Below, one piece after another: positions 8,501-15,748 of a stretch of DNA of 43,898 bases (position 1 is its first letter; each line of letters opens with the position of its first letter). The position numbers and the translations under genes were made by a program. The DNA is taken from positions 1 to 43,898 of the forward strand of contig CAACVY010000014.1 of NCBI GenBank assembly GCA_900661335.1. Direction: 5' to 3'. This stretch comes from an uncultured bacterium (lineage in GTDB: Bacteria; Verrucomicrobiota; Kiritimatiellia; PWTM01). The notes below the pieces were generated by a model. That model was not told the DNA's origin and ran no database searches. It saw only the letters and a list, made by a program, of their open reading frames with translations.

Positions 8501-9175
8501 ATGAGCATGTGGGCGATCGTGCTAGGTGCGGGTCGAGACCAAAAACTGCACGTCGGGGCGGACACAGCGTTCCTGCCGCTGGGGAGCCGTCCGGCGCTGG
8601 CGCATGTGTTGTGTGCGGCGGAAGCGTGTCCCGAGGTTACGGGCATCGTCGTCGTGGTCCCGCCGGATCGGATCGAGACACCCGCGGCGCTTCGGACGCG
8701 GTATGGGATTGGCAAGTTCCGGGTAGCCGTTCCGGGGACGGAGAAGCGCCTGACGAACCTCGTGCGGGCGCTCGAGCAAGTGGACCCGGATGTCGGATGG
8801 GTGGCGGTGCTCGAGACTGCGCGGCCGGTGGTGGAGGGTAAGGGGCTCACAGAGTGTTGGAAGGCCGCCCAGAAAGGCGGGGCGGCGGCGGGGGGGCGCG
8901 TGGTCGAAGATCCCGTGTGCTGGGTGACGGGAAAGAATGTCCAAGCCCCCGACGGGAAGACGGTGGTCTGGGCGGTGCAAACGCCCCGAGTGTATCGGCG
9001 CGACCTTTTGGAGTCCGCGTTGTCGGCCGCCGCGCGGCGGCACGCGGAGGAGGACGATGAACTACGGTGGGTGGAGGCCGCGGGCGCGGTGTTGCGGCTC
9101 GTTCCGATTTCCAAGCCCGCATTCCGGTTGGCCAGTGCAGATGATTTGGGCATGGTCGTCGTGTTGTTACCTTGA
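8501..9175 (+). CDS. IspD-fold nucleotidyltransferase-like protein, degenerate active site
   Basis: 224 residues that line up with 2-C-methyl-D-erythritol 4-phosphate cytidylyltransferase along their length: AIVLGAG at the N-terminus, LETARP where IspD has HDAARP, AVQTPRVYRRDLL for the TPQxF block, and SADDL near the C-terminus. Key residues are changed. The G-loop Arg/PK block is replaced by an uncharged TAFLPLG segment, the catalytic Asp of DAARP is Thr/Glu-like, and the K of the KxT block is missing. Activity on CTP is therefore doubtful. The start at 8501 has AGAGG 10 nt upstream. A possible -10 TATAGT lies at 8458-8463. It leads a three-gene operon with a phosphoesterase and a secreted protein. 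Confidence 0.65.
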   Translation: MSMWAIVLGAGRDQKLHVGADTAFLPLGSRPALAHVLCAAEACPEVTGIVVVVPPDRIETPAALRTRYGIGKFRVAVPGTEKRLTNLVRALEQVDPDVGWVAVLETARPVVEGKGLTECWKAAQKGGAAAGGRVVEDPVCWVTGKNVQAPDGKTVVWAVQTPRVYRRDLLESALSAAARRHAEEDDELRWVEAAGAVLRLVPISKPAFRLASADDLGMVVVLLP

Positions 9176-9194
9176 GGCGCGAGGCTGAAACGCG

Positions 9195-9944
9195 ATGATG
9201 CGAAAACTCGAACGTCCGAAAGGCCGGTACGCGATTTTCGGCGACATCCACAGCAACCTGCCGGCGCTGGAGGCGGTGGTGGCCGATGCCCGTGCGCGTG
9301 GGTGCGATCGGTTCGCCTGTGTGGGGGACATTGTGGGGTACAACGCGCACCCCTGCGAGTGCGTCGACCTGGTGCGCTCGTTGAACGCCGTCACGGTCAA
9401 AGGAAACCACGACGAATATTGCGCGGGCGATGTGGATCTTGAGGGATTCCATCCTCTGGCGGCCGATGTGGCGGCGTGGACGCGTCGGCAGCTTCGTCCT
9501 GAGCAAATCGAGTACCTTCGCTCCCTTCCGCTCGAAGCGCAGGTGGATGGCTTCACGATCGTCCACGCCACGCTCGACACGCCGGCGAAGTGGGGCTATG
9601 TGTTCGACCGTTTCGAGGCTGAGCAAAGCTTTGTGTATCAGAAGACCACGGTCTGCTTCTTCGGGCACACCCACGTCCCGTTGGCGTTCGAAAAGACCAG
9701 CGAGGTCCGCTTCGGACTCTACAACCGCATCCAAATTGCGCTGGGACGGCGGTACTTCATCAACGTGGGCAGCGTGGGCCAACCGCGGGACGGAGACCCG
9801 CGAGCTGCCTACGTGACGTACGATCTCGAGACGGGAGTCGTGGAACTCCATCGGCTGGAGTATGATATCGAGGCGGCCCAGCGAGCAATCCTGGAAGCTG
9901 GCCTACCCGAGCGTTTGGCTCAACGGTTGGCGCTGGGCCGATGA
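9195..9944 (+). CDS. Metallophosphoesterase (calcineurin-like, YfcE/MJ0936 type)
   Basis: 249 residues with the full set of dimetal phosphoesterase motifs: GDIHSN (about residue 17), GDIVGY, GNHDEY, HATLD, FGHTHVP and NVGSVGQPRD. It should hydrolyse phosphomono- or diesters in the cytoplasm. The family includes broad phosphodiesterases and diadenosine tetraphosphatases, and sequence alone does not choose. It begins 19 bp after the IspD-like gene and overlaps the next gene by ATGA. Confidence 0.88.
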   Translation: MMRKLERPKGRYAIFGDIHSNLPALEAVVADARARGCDRFACVGDIVGYNAHPCECVDLVRSLNAVTVKGNHDEYCAGDVDLEGFHPLAADVAAWTRRQLRPEQIEYLRSLPLEAQVDGFTIVHATLDTPAKWGYVFDRFEAEQSFVYQKTTVCFFGHTHVPLAFEKTSEVRFGLYNRIQIALGRRYFINVGSVGQPRDGDPRAAYVTYDLETGVVELHRLEYDIEAAQRAILEAGLPERLAQRLALGR

Positions 9945-10867
9945 AGGTGAACAAAACGATGCGGTGGCTGCAACGTGCGTTCGTGGCAGGGTTGGTCGTG
10001 AGCTCAGTCCGCGCCCACGCGCAACTCGAACTGAATCTAGGGCTTGCGTACAACATGGTGCTGCACATGGAACCGATTGTCGCACGGGTTACCGTGGACA
10101 ACGGCACGCCGGAGGAGCTTGTGATCGGTGAGACCAACGCGGCCTACCGCTTGGTGTTCGAGATTGAGCAAAGCCCGGGCCGCCCTGTGCCGCGGACGAA
10201 CCGGCCCCTCTTTGGTCAGTCGGCCGTGGTGCCGCCGTACAAAAGCGTGACCTTCGAGTTCAACCTTCTTCAGTTGTATGCGATTCGTGAGCCAGGCGCG
10301 TACACCGTGCGAGCCCGCCTCGAAGGCCCCTCCGGCCGATGGGTCACGAGAAGGGAGTTTCTTGACGTCGTCCCCGGGCTCGATGTGGCCCGTCAGGTTC
10401 AAACCCTGCCGGATGGCCGGCGGATGGTGTATCAGCTGCGTTCACTGGCGCGGGATCGTCGGGAGCATCTGTTGTTGCGGGTGGACGAGGAGACCCGCGA
10501 CGTGTGCCACGGAGTGTTGGACTTGGGTACCTATGTGCGCTTGGTGGAGCCCGTGATGAAGTTTGACCGACTAGGGCGCGTGCATGTGTTGCACTTGTCC
10601 GGGCCCAATCGGTTTACACACAGCGTGTTCGAGCCCGATGGCGAGCCGGTCAGCGCGAAGTTTTGGACTGCACGGCCCTCCGATATCGCCTTGCAACGGG
10701 ACGTCAACGGTGACCTCATTGTCGTTGGGGCGCGTCCCTACGCGGGCGATGTGTTTGCGGCCCCATCCCGGATCAATGAGATTCGGACGGAAATCATGAA
10801 CCGGCGGCTGGACGAGCTCGGCAAACCGCCCGAACGCGAGGGCACCGGCGCGTCCAAGGGCCGTTGA
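9941..10867 (+). CDS. Secreted protein of unknown function
   Basis: 308 residues with a signal peptide (MKVNKTMRWLQRAFVAGLVV, with an Ala-x-Ala-like cleavage near HAQ). The mature part is beta-rich. It begins with LELNLGLAYNMVLHMEPIVARV, and PGAYTVRARLEGPSGRW near residue 120 suggests an immunoglobulin-like or BsuPI-like beta-sandwich. A second half carries HVLHLSGPNRFTHSVFEPDG-like strands. I do not recognise a family. The ATGA overlap with the phosphoesterase means the two are co-translated, although the products act in different compartments. Confidence 0.7.
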   Translation: MKVNKTMRWLQRAFVAGLVVSSVRAHAQLELNLGLAYNMVLHMEPIVARVTVDNGTPEELVIGETNAAYRLVFEIEQSPGRPVPRTNRPLFGQSAVVPPYKSVTFEFNLLQLYAIREPGAYTVRARLEGPSGRWVTRREFLDVVPGLDVARQVQTLPDGRRMVYQLRSLARDRREHLLLRVDEETRDVCHGVLDLGTYVRLVEPVMKFDRLGRVHVLHLSGPNRFTHSVFEPDGEPVSAKFWTARPSDIALQRDVNGDLIVVGARPYAGDVFAAPSRINEIRTEIMNRRLDELGKPPEREGTGASKGR

Positions 10868-10914
10868 CAACGCGGCGGCGGCGGGCCAAACTTATCGTAG
10901 GCTCAAGAGCCGGT

Positions 10915-11001
10915 GCACCCGTGGTGGAATTGGCAGACACGTAAGATTCAGGTTCTTATGCCCGCAAGGGCGTGGGGGTTCGAGTCCCTCCGGGTGCACC
11001 A
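10915..11001 (+). tRNA. tRNA-Leu (anticodon CAG)
   Basis: An 87-nt class II tRNA. The acceptor stem GCACCCG pairs with CGGGTGC (10991-10997), followed by A and an encoded CCA. The anticodon stem TAAGA/TCTTA encloses a TTCAGGT loop, giving CAG at 10949-10951. The long variable arm (GCCCGCAAGGGC) and the TTCGAGT T-loop are present. A TTGACA at 10864-10869, overlapping the upstream stop, could be its -35, but the matching -10 is poor. Confidence 0.96.
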
Positions 11002-11033
11002 TTGTTCATCGCCGCCATGGGAGACCTCTATCG

Positions 11034-11516
11034 ATGGAGCCCGTTCCGTCTGACATGCGAATTCCACCGCGCGTCCGAATCGTGAACACAGTGAGCCGTC
11101 TGGTGGAGCATGCCATTTACTGGATTGCGGCCGTGTTGCTGGTTCTGTTGTTGATCGTTGTCGTGGCCGGGACATTGGACGTGATCGTGCGGATTGGCAC
11201 TGAGTTCCAGATTTTGCCGCGCGGCCGAATGGACGTGACCCAGATCCTCTCATTGCTAGGGTTGTTTCTCGTCGTGCTCATTTCTATCGAACTCCTGTAC
11301 GTCGTGCGGTTGTACTTGGAAGGTCGCCATTTCGACGTGGAAACAATTTTGATTGTCGCCCTGATCGCGATCGCGCGGAAGGTGATCGTATTCGATATCG
11401 AGAAGAATGACACTAGTTTGATGCTCGGGTTGGCGGCCGTAATCTTGTCACTTTCGGGCGCGTTGGCGTTGCTGCGAAAGTTTCCACGATCCAGTCCGTC
11501 GTGGGAGCGCGACTGA
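11034..11516 (+). CDS. PsiE-family (phosphate-starvation-inducible E) membrane protein
   Basis: 160 residues with four predicted transmembrane helices, at roughly residues 27-52, 68-92, 98-118 and 123-145. The core ELLYVVRLYLEGRHFDVETI followed by LIVALIAIARKVIVFD and a helix ending in ALALLRK is characteristic of the PsiE family (PF06146). In enterobacteria psiE is induced by phosphate starvation, but the protein's biochemical role is unknown. No Pho box could be identified here. The start at 11034 is the first ATG; MRIPPRVRIV at 11055 is an alternative. It stands alone just after tRNA-Leu. Confidence 0.82.
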   Translation: MEPVPSDMRIPPRVRIVNTVSRLVEHAIYWIAAVLLVLLLIVVVAGTLDVIVRIGTEFQILPRGRMDVTQILSLLGLFLVVLISIELLYVVRLYLEGRHFDVETILIVALIAIARKVIVFDIEKNDTSLMLGLAAVILSLSGALALLRKFPRSSPSWERD

Positions 11517-11746
11517 GGTGTTCCGTCGCGTCGACACCTGGACAGCTGGGACAACATCGGGAGGTCGGAGCACGGGTCCGGGGCCCGAGGGCGAGGATGT
11601 TGCACGGTCATTTCCGGCTGGGTAGAGACCTTTCTGGGGGCGAGGATGACGGCGGTCTGGATCGCAATGTCACAGCCGCGCAAACCCTGCAGCGCGCTTC
11701 GACGGGATTCGACCAAACAGATTGGACATGATATAAGGTTATCATC

Positions 11747-12763
11747 ATGAAGCGGTGGTTGGCGTTGGCTATGGCACTTGACGTGTCGCTGGTCGCCGTG
11801 GTGGCGACGGCCACGGCTCCAAGCCTTCAAAGCGAGCTGGCCGAGGTCAGCGCACGTCTGCGGGCTATGGGGGACCGCGTGGTCTCCGAGCGCGAGTGGA
11901 ACGAGTTTTTGGGCCGGCTGACGTCGTTGGAGCAGCGGGCGCGTGCGGCCCAGGAGTGGGACATCGTGGCACAGGCTACATTGGTGCGCGCGCAGGCCTG
12001 GGGCCAGCTTCGAAGAGATCCATCCCGTGCCGTCGAGGTACTGCGGGCCGCTCGGCAGGAAGCCGCGTTGGCCAACCTGCCGGAAACTCGTGCGCTCTAT
12101 GTGTTGGAAGCGGAAATGCTCGCCCGGTTGGGCGACGAGGCGGCCATTCGCCGCTTGATGACCGCCTACCGAGCCAGTCCGCTCTACGACCCACCGCCGT
12201 TCGCGTTTACGGCGGTGGAAGACCGAACAAGTGTGGTGGCTATGACCCGGCCACGATCGCCGGAAACGGAATCCCCGGTCCTGTTGGCCATGCACAAGTA
12301 CCTGGAACAAGCGCGTGCAGTGCCGGGCGTCCCCTTTCCGTCGTTCTCATTTCCGGGGGTGGACGGACTTCGCTACATGTCGGACGCGCTGCGCGGTCGT
12401 GTCGTGCTAGTCGATTTTTGGGTGGCCGGGTCGGTTCCATGGGAGCGTGAGCTGAATTTCCGCGTGCGGGCCCGCGAAAAGTTCCGCAGCCAAGGGTTCG
12501 AAATCTTGGGTATTTGCCAAAACTTGGAAGGCGAGGCGCTGCGCGCGTACTTGGCTCAGCATCCGGAGATTTCTTGGCCCCAAATCGAGGGCCGCCAAGC
12601 ACGGGAGCTCATCCTTCGGTTGGGGATCCCCGGCGAAGTGGCTTCCTACCTCCTCGATCGTCGCGTCCGTATCCGCGCTCGCAATCTTCCGGGCTCGGCG
12701 CTATCGGACGCCATTGCGCGACTCTTGGCCGAGCCGCTGGACATAGATTCGACTGCGCAGTGA
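11747..12763 (+). CDS. Secreted thioredoxin-fold (TlpA-like) protein lacking CxxC
   Basis: 338 residues. An N-terminal signal peptide (MKRWLALAMALDVSLVAVVA) is followed by a helical repeat-like region (about 30-165) and a C-terminal TlpA/AhpC-type thioredoxin domain (about 190-330) with VLVDFW at 220-225. Where thioredoxins have WCxxC, this protein has S229-V-P-W232, so both redox cysteines are absent while the Pro is kept. Later fold markers (SWPQIEG, YLLDRRVRIRARNLPGSALS) are intact. It is predicted to be periplasmic and redox-inactive, perhaps binding a partner. A TATAAG -10-like hexamer at 11732-11737 precedes the start; AAGG 8 nt upstream is the only Shine-Dalgarno candidate. Confidence 0.75.
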   Translation: MKRWLALAMALDVSLVAVVATATAPSLQSELAEVSARLRAMGDRVVSEREWNEFLGRLTSLEQRARAAQEWDIVAQATLVRAQAWGQLRRDPSRAVEVLRAARQEAALANLPETRALYVLEAEMLARLGDEAAIRRLMTAYRASPLYDPPPFAFTAVEDRTSVVAMTRPRSPETESPVLLAMHKYLEQARAVPGVPFPSFSFPGVDGLRYMSDALRGRVVLVDFWVAGSVPWERELNFRVRAREKFRSQGFEILGICQNLEGEALRAYLAQHPEISWPQIEGRQARELILRLGIPGEVASYLLDRRVRIRARNLPGSALSDAIARLLAEPLDIDSTAQ

Positions 12764-14034
12764 GTCCAACGCCGCGGATGGCCCCAGCGCCGTATTTCGT
12801 CGCGGTCGTCGTGGCGGCGACCGTGTGCTGGGGTGGTTCCGCACTTGGGAACGAACCGTTGGTTCTGGGCCGCGTGGCGTGTATCGGCGACAGTATCACC
12901 TACGGAGCCTATTTGACGTCGCGCGACACACGTTCGTACCCCGCGCGGCTGCAGCAATTGCTGGGCCCACGTTGGGTGGTCGGTAACTTTGGCGTGCCCG
13001 ACCAAGCCGTCGGACCATGGACGCCCCGTGCGTACACGCAACACCCCTCCTGGCGCGCGGCGCAAGAGTTCCAGCCCGATGTCGTCGTGCTGTTGCTCGG
13101 GACCAACGACGGACAAACCCGCCACTGGCGTTCGGACGATGCGTTCCGTCAGGCCGCGGGGGATCTGGTCCGTGCGATTCACCGCTGGCGCCGGAGCCGG
13201 CCGGAGGCCGGTCCACCGCACGTTCTCATTGCGTTGCCGCCGCCGGTGTTCGAAGCGCGGTACGACATTCAACCGGAGCTGGTGCGAAACCATGTCGTGT
13301 TGCGCTGGTGCGAATTGGTGGCGCACCACCAGTGGGACGTGGTGGATACACATACGCCGTGGGTGAACCGGCGCGAGCGATTCCCCGACGGCGTGCACTT
13401 GGACGAATCGGGGGCACTGGCGCTGGCATGCATGATCTATGACGCACTGGTGCGTCCCGGCGGCCCGTGCGCAGGGCCAGAGGACGAGCCGGTGGAAGGC
13501 ATCCGGCCTCGCGTCCCGACTGAACGCGCCCTCGATGGCGCCGACTGGCTGACCGAGCATCAACAGTGGTGTGAACAACTACGAACGTCCTCGCCCTCGG
13601 AACTTGTGGTGTGTACCTCGTGGGAGGTGGCCACGGCGCTTCGTGAGGCTACGAGCAACGCTCCAGGGCTGGCCGTGCTTTTGGCGGACGGCGAGCAGGC
13701 ACCGCACGTTCTTTGGCGGTTGCGCCATGGCGCGTGGGTTCCGCAGATGTCGAGCATTGCACTGTGCCCGGATTTTTCGAGCGGCGAGGGCGTATCTCTT
13801 CCCGCAGAAGCGGAGGCTTGGCGGGCGATCGGGCAACACCTTCGACGTTGTCCCGGCGTTCGTTCCGTGGGATGGGCGCCGCGCGGGAGACTGCCTCGAA
13901 CGATCGAGAACTGCACGTCCTTCGGATCTACGCAGAATGCGATGGGGGAGCCGGCGATTGCGGACGTGCGGGCTTGGGCCCGGCGGGTGGCGGAATGGCT
14001 GCGCGTACGTCTCCATGACCCCACTTCGCCATGA
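12760..14034 (+). CDS. SGNH/GDSL hydrolase with unknown C-terminal domain
   Basis: 424 residues from a GTG at 12760 that overlaps the upstream stop as GTGA; an ATG at 12778 is the alternative. A signal peptide is followed by an SGNH esterase domain: block I CIGDSITYGAY (Ser near 45), block III LLGTNDGQT (Asn near 115), and block V FPDGVHLDESG (Asp and His near 210-213). Enzymes of this type remove acyl groups from carbohydrates or lipids outside the cytoplasm. Residues about 265-424 form a second domain (SELVVCTSWEVATALREA, GLAVLLADGEQAPHVLW) that I do not recognise and that is unusual for simple GDSL esterases. Confidence 0.8.
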   Translation: MSPTPRMAPAPYFVAVVVAATVCWGGSALGNEPLVLGRVACIGDSITYGAYLTSRDTRSYPARLQQLLGPRWVVGNFGVPDQAVGPWTPRAYTQHPSWRAAQEFQPDVVVLLLGTNDGQTRHWRSDDAFRQAAGDLVRAIHRWRRSRPEAGPPHVLIALPPPVFEARYDIQPELVRNHVVLRWCELVAHHQWDVVDTHTPWVNRRERFPDGVHLDESGALALACMIYDALVRPGGPCAGPEDEPVEGIRPRVPTERALDGADWLTEHQQWCEQLRTSSPSELVVCTSWEVATALREATSNAPGLAVLLADGEQAPHVLWRLRHGAWVPQMSSIALCPDFSSGEGVSLPAEAEAWRAIGQHLRRCPGVRSVGWAPRGRLPRTIENCTSFGSTQNAMGEPAIADVRAWARRVAEWLRVRLHDPTSP

Positions 14035-14038
14035 GCGG

Positions 14039-15244
14039 ATGTCGGTAGAAGAAGAAGCGCTGCGGCCGGAGTTTCGTTTGGGGTGGCTGGCGGCAGAAGC
14101 CGGCCGCGACGGAGGACTGGCGGTGCAGATCTGTTGGATTCAAGGAGGGCGCGAATTGCGCCGTGCCGAATTCCTCGGGTCGCGAACTGCGCTCCCGCCG
14201 GACCTGAAGTCAGAACTGCGCGAACTCGTCGGTTTCGTTGCACGCCCGCCCGCGTGCTTGATGGTCTGGGGCTCGGCCTGGCGCGAGTTGTTGCTTGGGA
14301 CGCTTTCGCTGGCCGAACTCGCTCATGTCCGTGTGGTGGACGTGCGTCGGCTGGTGATCCACCTCACCGATTTGCCGGCACGTGCGTCCAACTCAGAAAT
14401 CCGTCGTGCCCTAGGATTAGCCATGGTCGAACGAGACGATGGTGGTGTGCCCGAAGACCAGCTCCAGGTGGTATGGGCACTCTTGCCGCGCGCGAGCCAA
14501 CGGGGATGGTCGTGGGATCAGATGAGCTCGCACATCCAGCGCCGTCGCCTTGAGACGCCGTTCACTCGCTACACCTTCGATCTCAACACCTTGCGCAGCT
14601 TGCCCGAGTGTCCCGCGGTGTACCGGCTGCTCGGCGAGGATGGCCGCCCCGTGTACATCGGCAAAACCGGCAACCTTCGGCGCCGCCTGTTGGAACACTT
14701 TCGGCCCACGAATGCCCCCACCGATAAGTTGGAACGACTGCGGGAACAGGTTCGCTCGCTCGATTTCGAGCTGGTCGGATCGGAACTGGAGGCGCTTTTG
14801 CTCGAATACAGATGGATCCGCCGTTGGAAGCCTCCGTTGAATGTGCAAACACGCGTAGAGCTCGACGCGGACCTCGTGCCATGTTCGCCGGATCGTGTGG
14901 CATTCGTCCTGCGTGGCCGTCGCCCGGATACCGTGGAGATGTTTGTCTGGATCGGTTCGCGGGGTTGGCGGATTTCCGCTAACGTTGGGCGTTGGCCCCA
15001 ACGTGCCCTTCGCGAAGTGCATGCGGCGTTGTACGGCACTGAAATTCGGCCCCGGCGTCCGGCGGTGCGGCTACGATCCGACGAGTTGGCCATGGTGCAG
15101 CGCTATTTCCGTTCGCATCGTTCGCAGCTTCATTGGACGGAACCATCGGGCCCAGACGACGCGGAGGGCTTTTCCTCCGCGTTGTACCAACTGGCCACCT
15201 ACGCTCTACGAGCTCCATCCGACCCGGCGGAATTCCGCTTCTAG
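14039..15244 (+). CDS. Degenerate DnaQ-like domain fused to GIY-YIG endonuclease domain
   Basis: 401 residues from the ATG at 14039, 4 nt after the preceding stop; an in-frame ATG at 14015 would add 8 residues. Residues about 190-285 form a GIY-YIG domain: CPAVYRLLGEDGRPVYIGKT, then NLRRRLLEHF with the catalytic Arg, and SELEALLLEYRWIRRWKPP with the catalytic Glu, as in UvrC and Cho. The N-terminal about 165 residues follow the spacing of an epsilon-type exonuclease (LGLAMVERDD, DQLQVVWALLPRASQRG) but lack the acidic metal ligands. DnaQ-UvrC-type fusions exist (Cho-like proteins). This one appears to have kept only the endonuclease half active. Confidence 0.75.
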   Translation: MSVEEEALRPEFRLGWLAAEAGRDGGLAVQICWIQGGRELRRAEFLGSRTALPPDLKSELRELVGFVARPPACLMVWGSAWRELLLGTLSLAELAHVRVVDVRRLVIHLTDLPARASNSEIRRALGLAMVERDDGGVPEDQLQVVWALLPRASQRGWSWDQMSSHIQRRRLETPFTRYTFDLNTLRSLPECPAVYRLLGEDGRPVYIGKTGNLRRRLLEHFRPTNAPTDKLERLREQVRSLDFELVGSELEALLLEYRWIRRWKPPLNVQTRVELDADLVPCSPDRVAFVLRGRRPDTVEMFVWIGSRGWRISANVGRWPQRALREVHAALYGTEIRPRRPAVRLRSDELAMVQRYFRSHRSQLHWTEPSGPDDAEGFSSALYQLATYALRAPSDPAEFRF

Positions 15245-15748
15245 CGGTGAGTGTGGGCAGAATGGCTCCGCACAGGACCGGGAACCGAAGGCATCCCAAC
15301 GTGGTGCAACCGAGGCGGGCGGTACGCTGGTGGCTGAGTTGGGTTCTTGCAGATTCACACCGCCGCGCCGCCGGCGCCAGTTTGCGAGGGACTCAAGGAC
15401 AAGTTCGACCGTGTTCGCGATTGCACGGACGTTCGAGGTCGAATTTGATCCTCCACAGTTGGCATTCCCTCGTGGCGCAGTTGCTCATCCGATGAGTCGG
15501 ACGGAGGTGGGTCATCTCGGCCAGCCGAATGGGACAAACTTTCCTCAGAATTTTTACCGTCGGGCTGTGGGGCATCGTTTGGGCTTGGTGGGACGGAACT
15601 CCGCGGTGGGGCCGCGCGGCGGCCCGCGGGAGCTTGGGGGCCGATCTTGGCAGAGACGAGGTCAACATCTGGCATGCAAAAGTCAAGCGCGGCCATCACC
15701 GGTGGTCTCAGGCTGTGGTAGAAACTACGTCGAAAGGAGTGCGATGCC
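15245..15748. other. 504-bp gap without a convincing gene
   Basis: The frames here give only low-complexity or unlikely translations. No hairpin with a T-tract and no strong promoter is visible. AAAGGAGT at 15733-15740 serves the fucosidase gene downstream. Confidence 0.6.

Noticed and set aside
11589-11648. 11-bp direct repeat GGGCGAGGATG, copies at 11589 and 11638
   Set aside because: Only two copies in GC-rich DNA, no symmetry and no clear relation to a gene start; could be chance.
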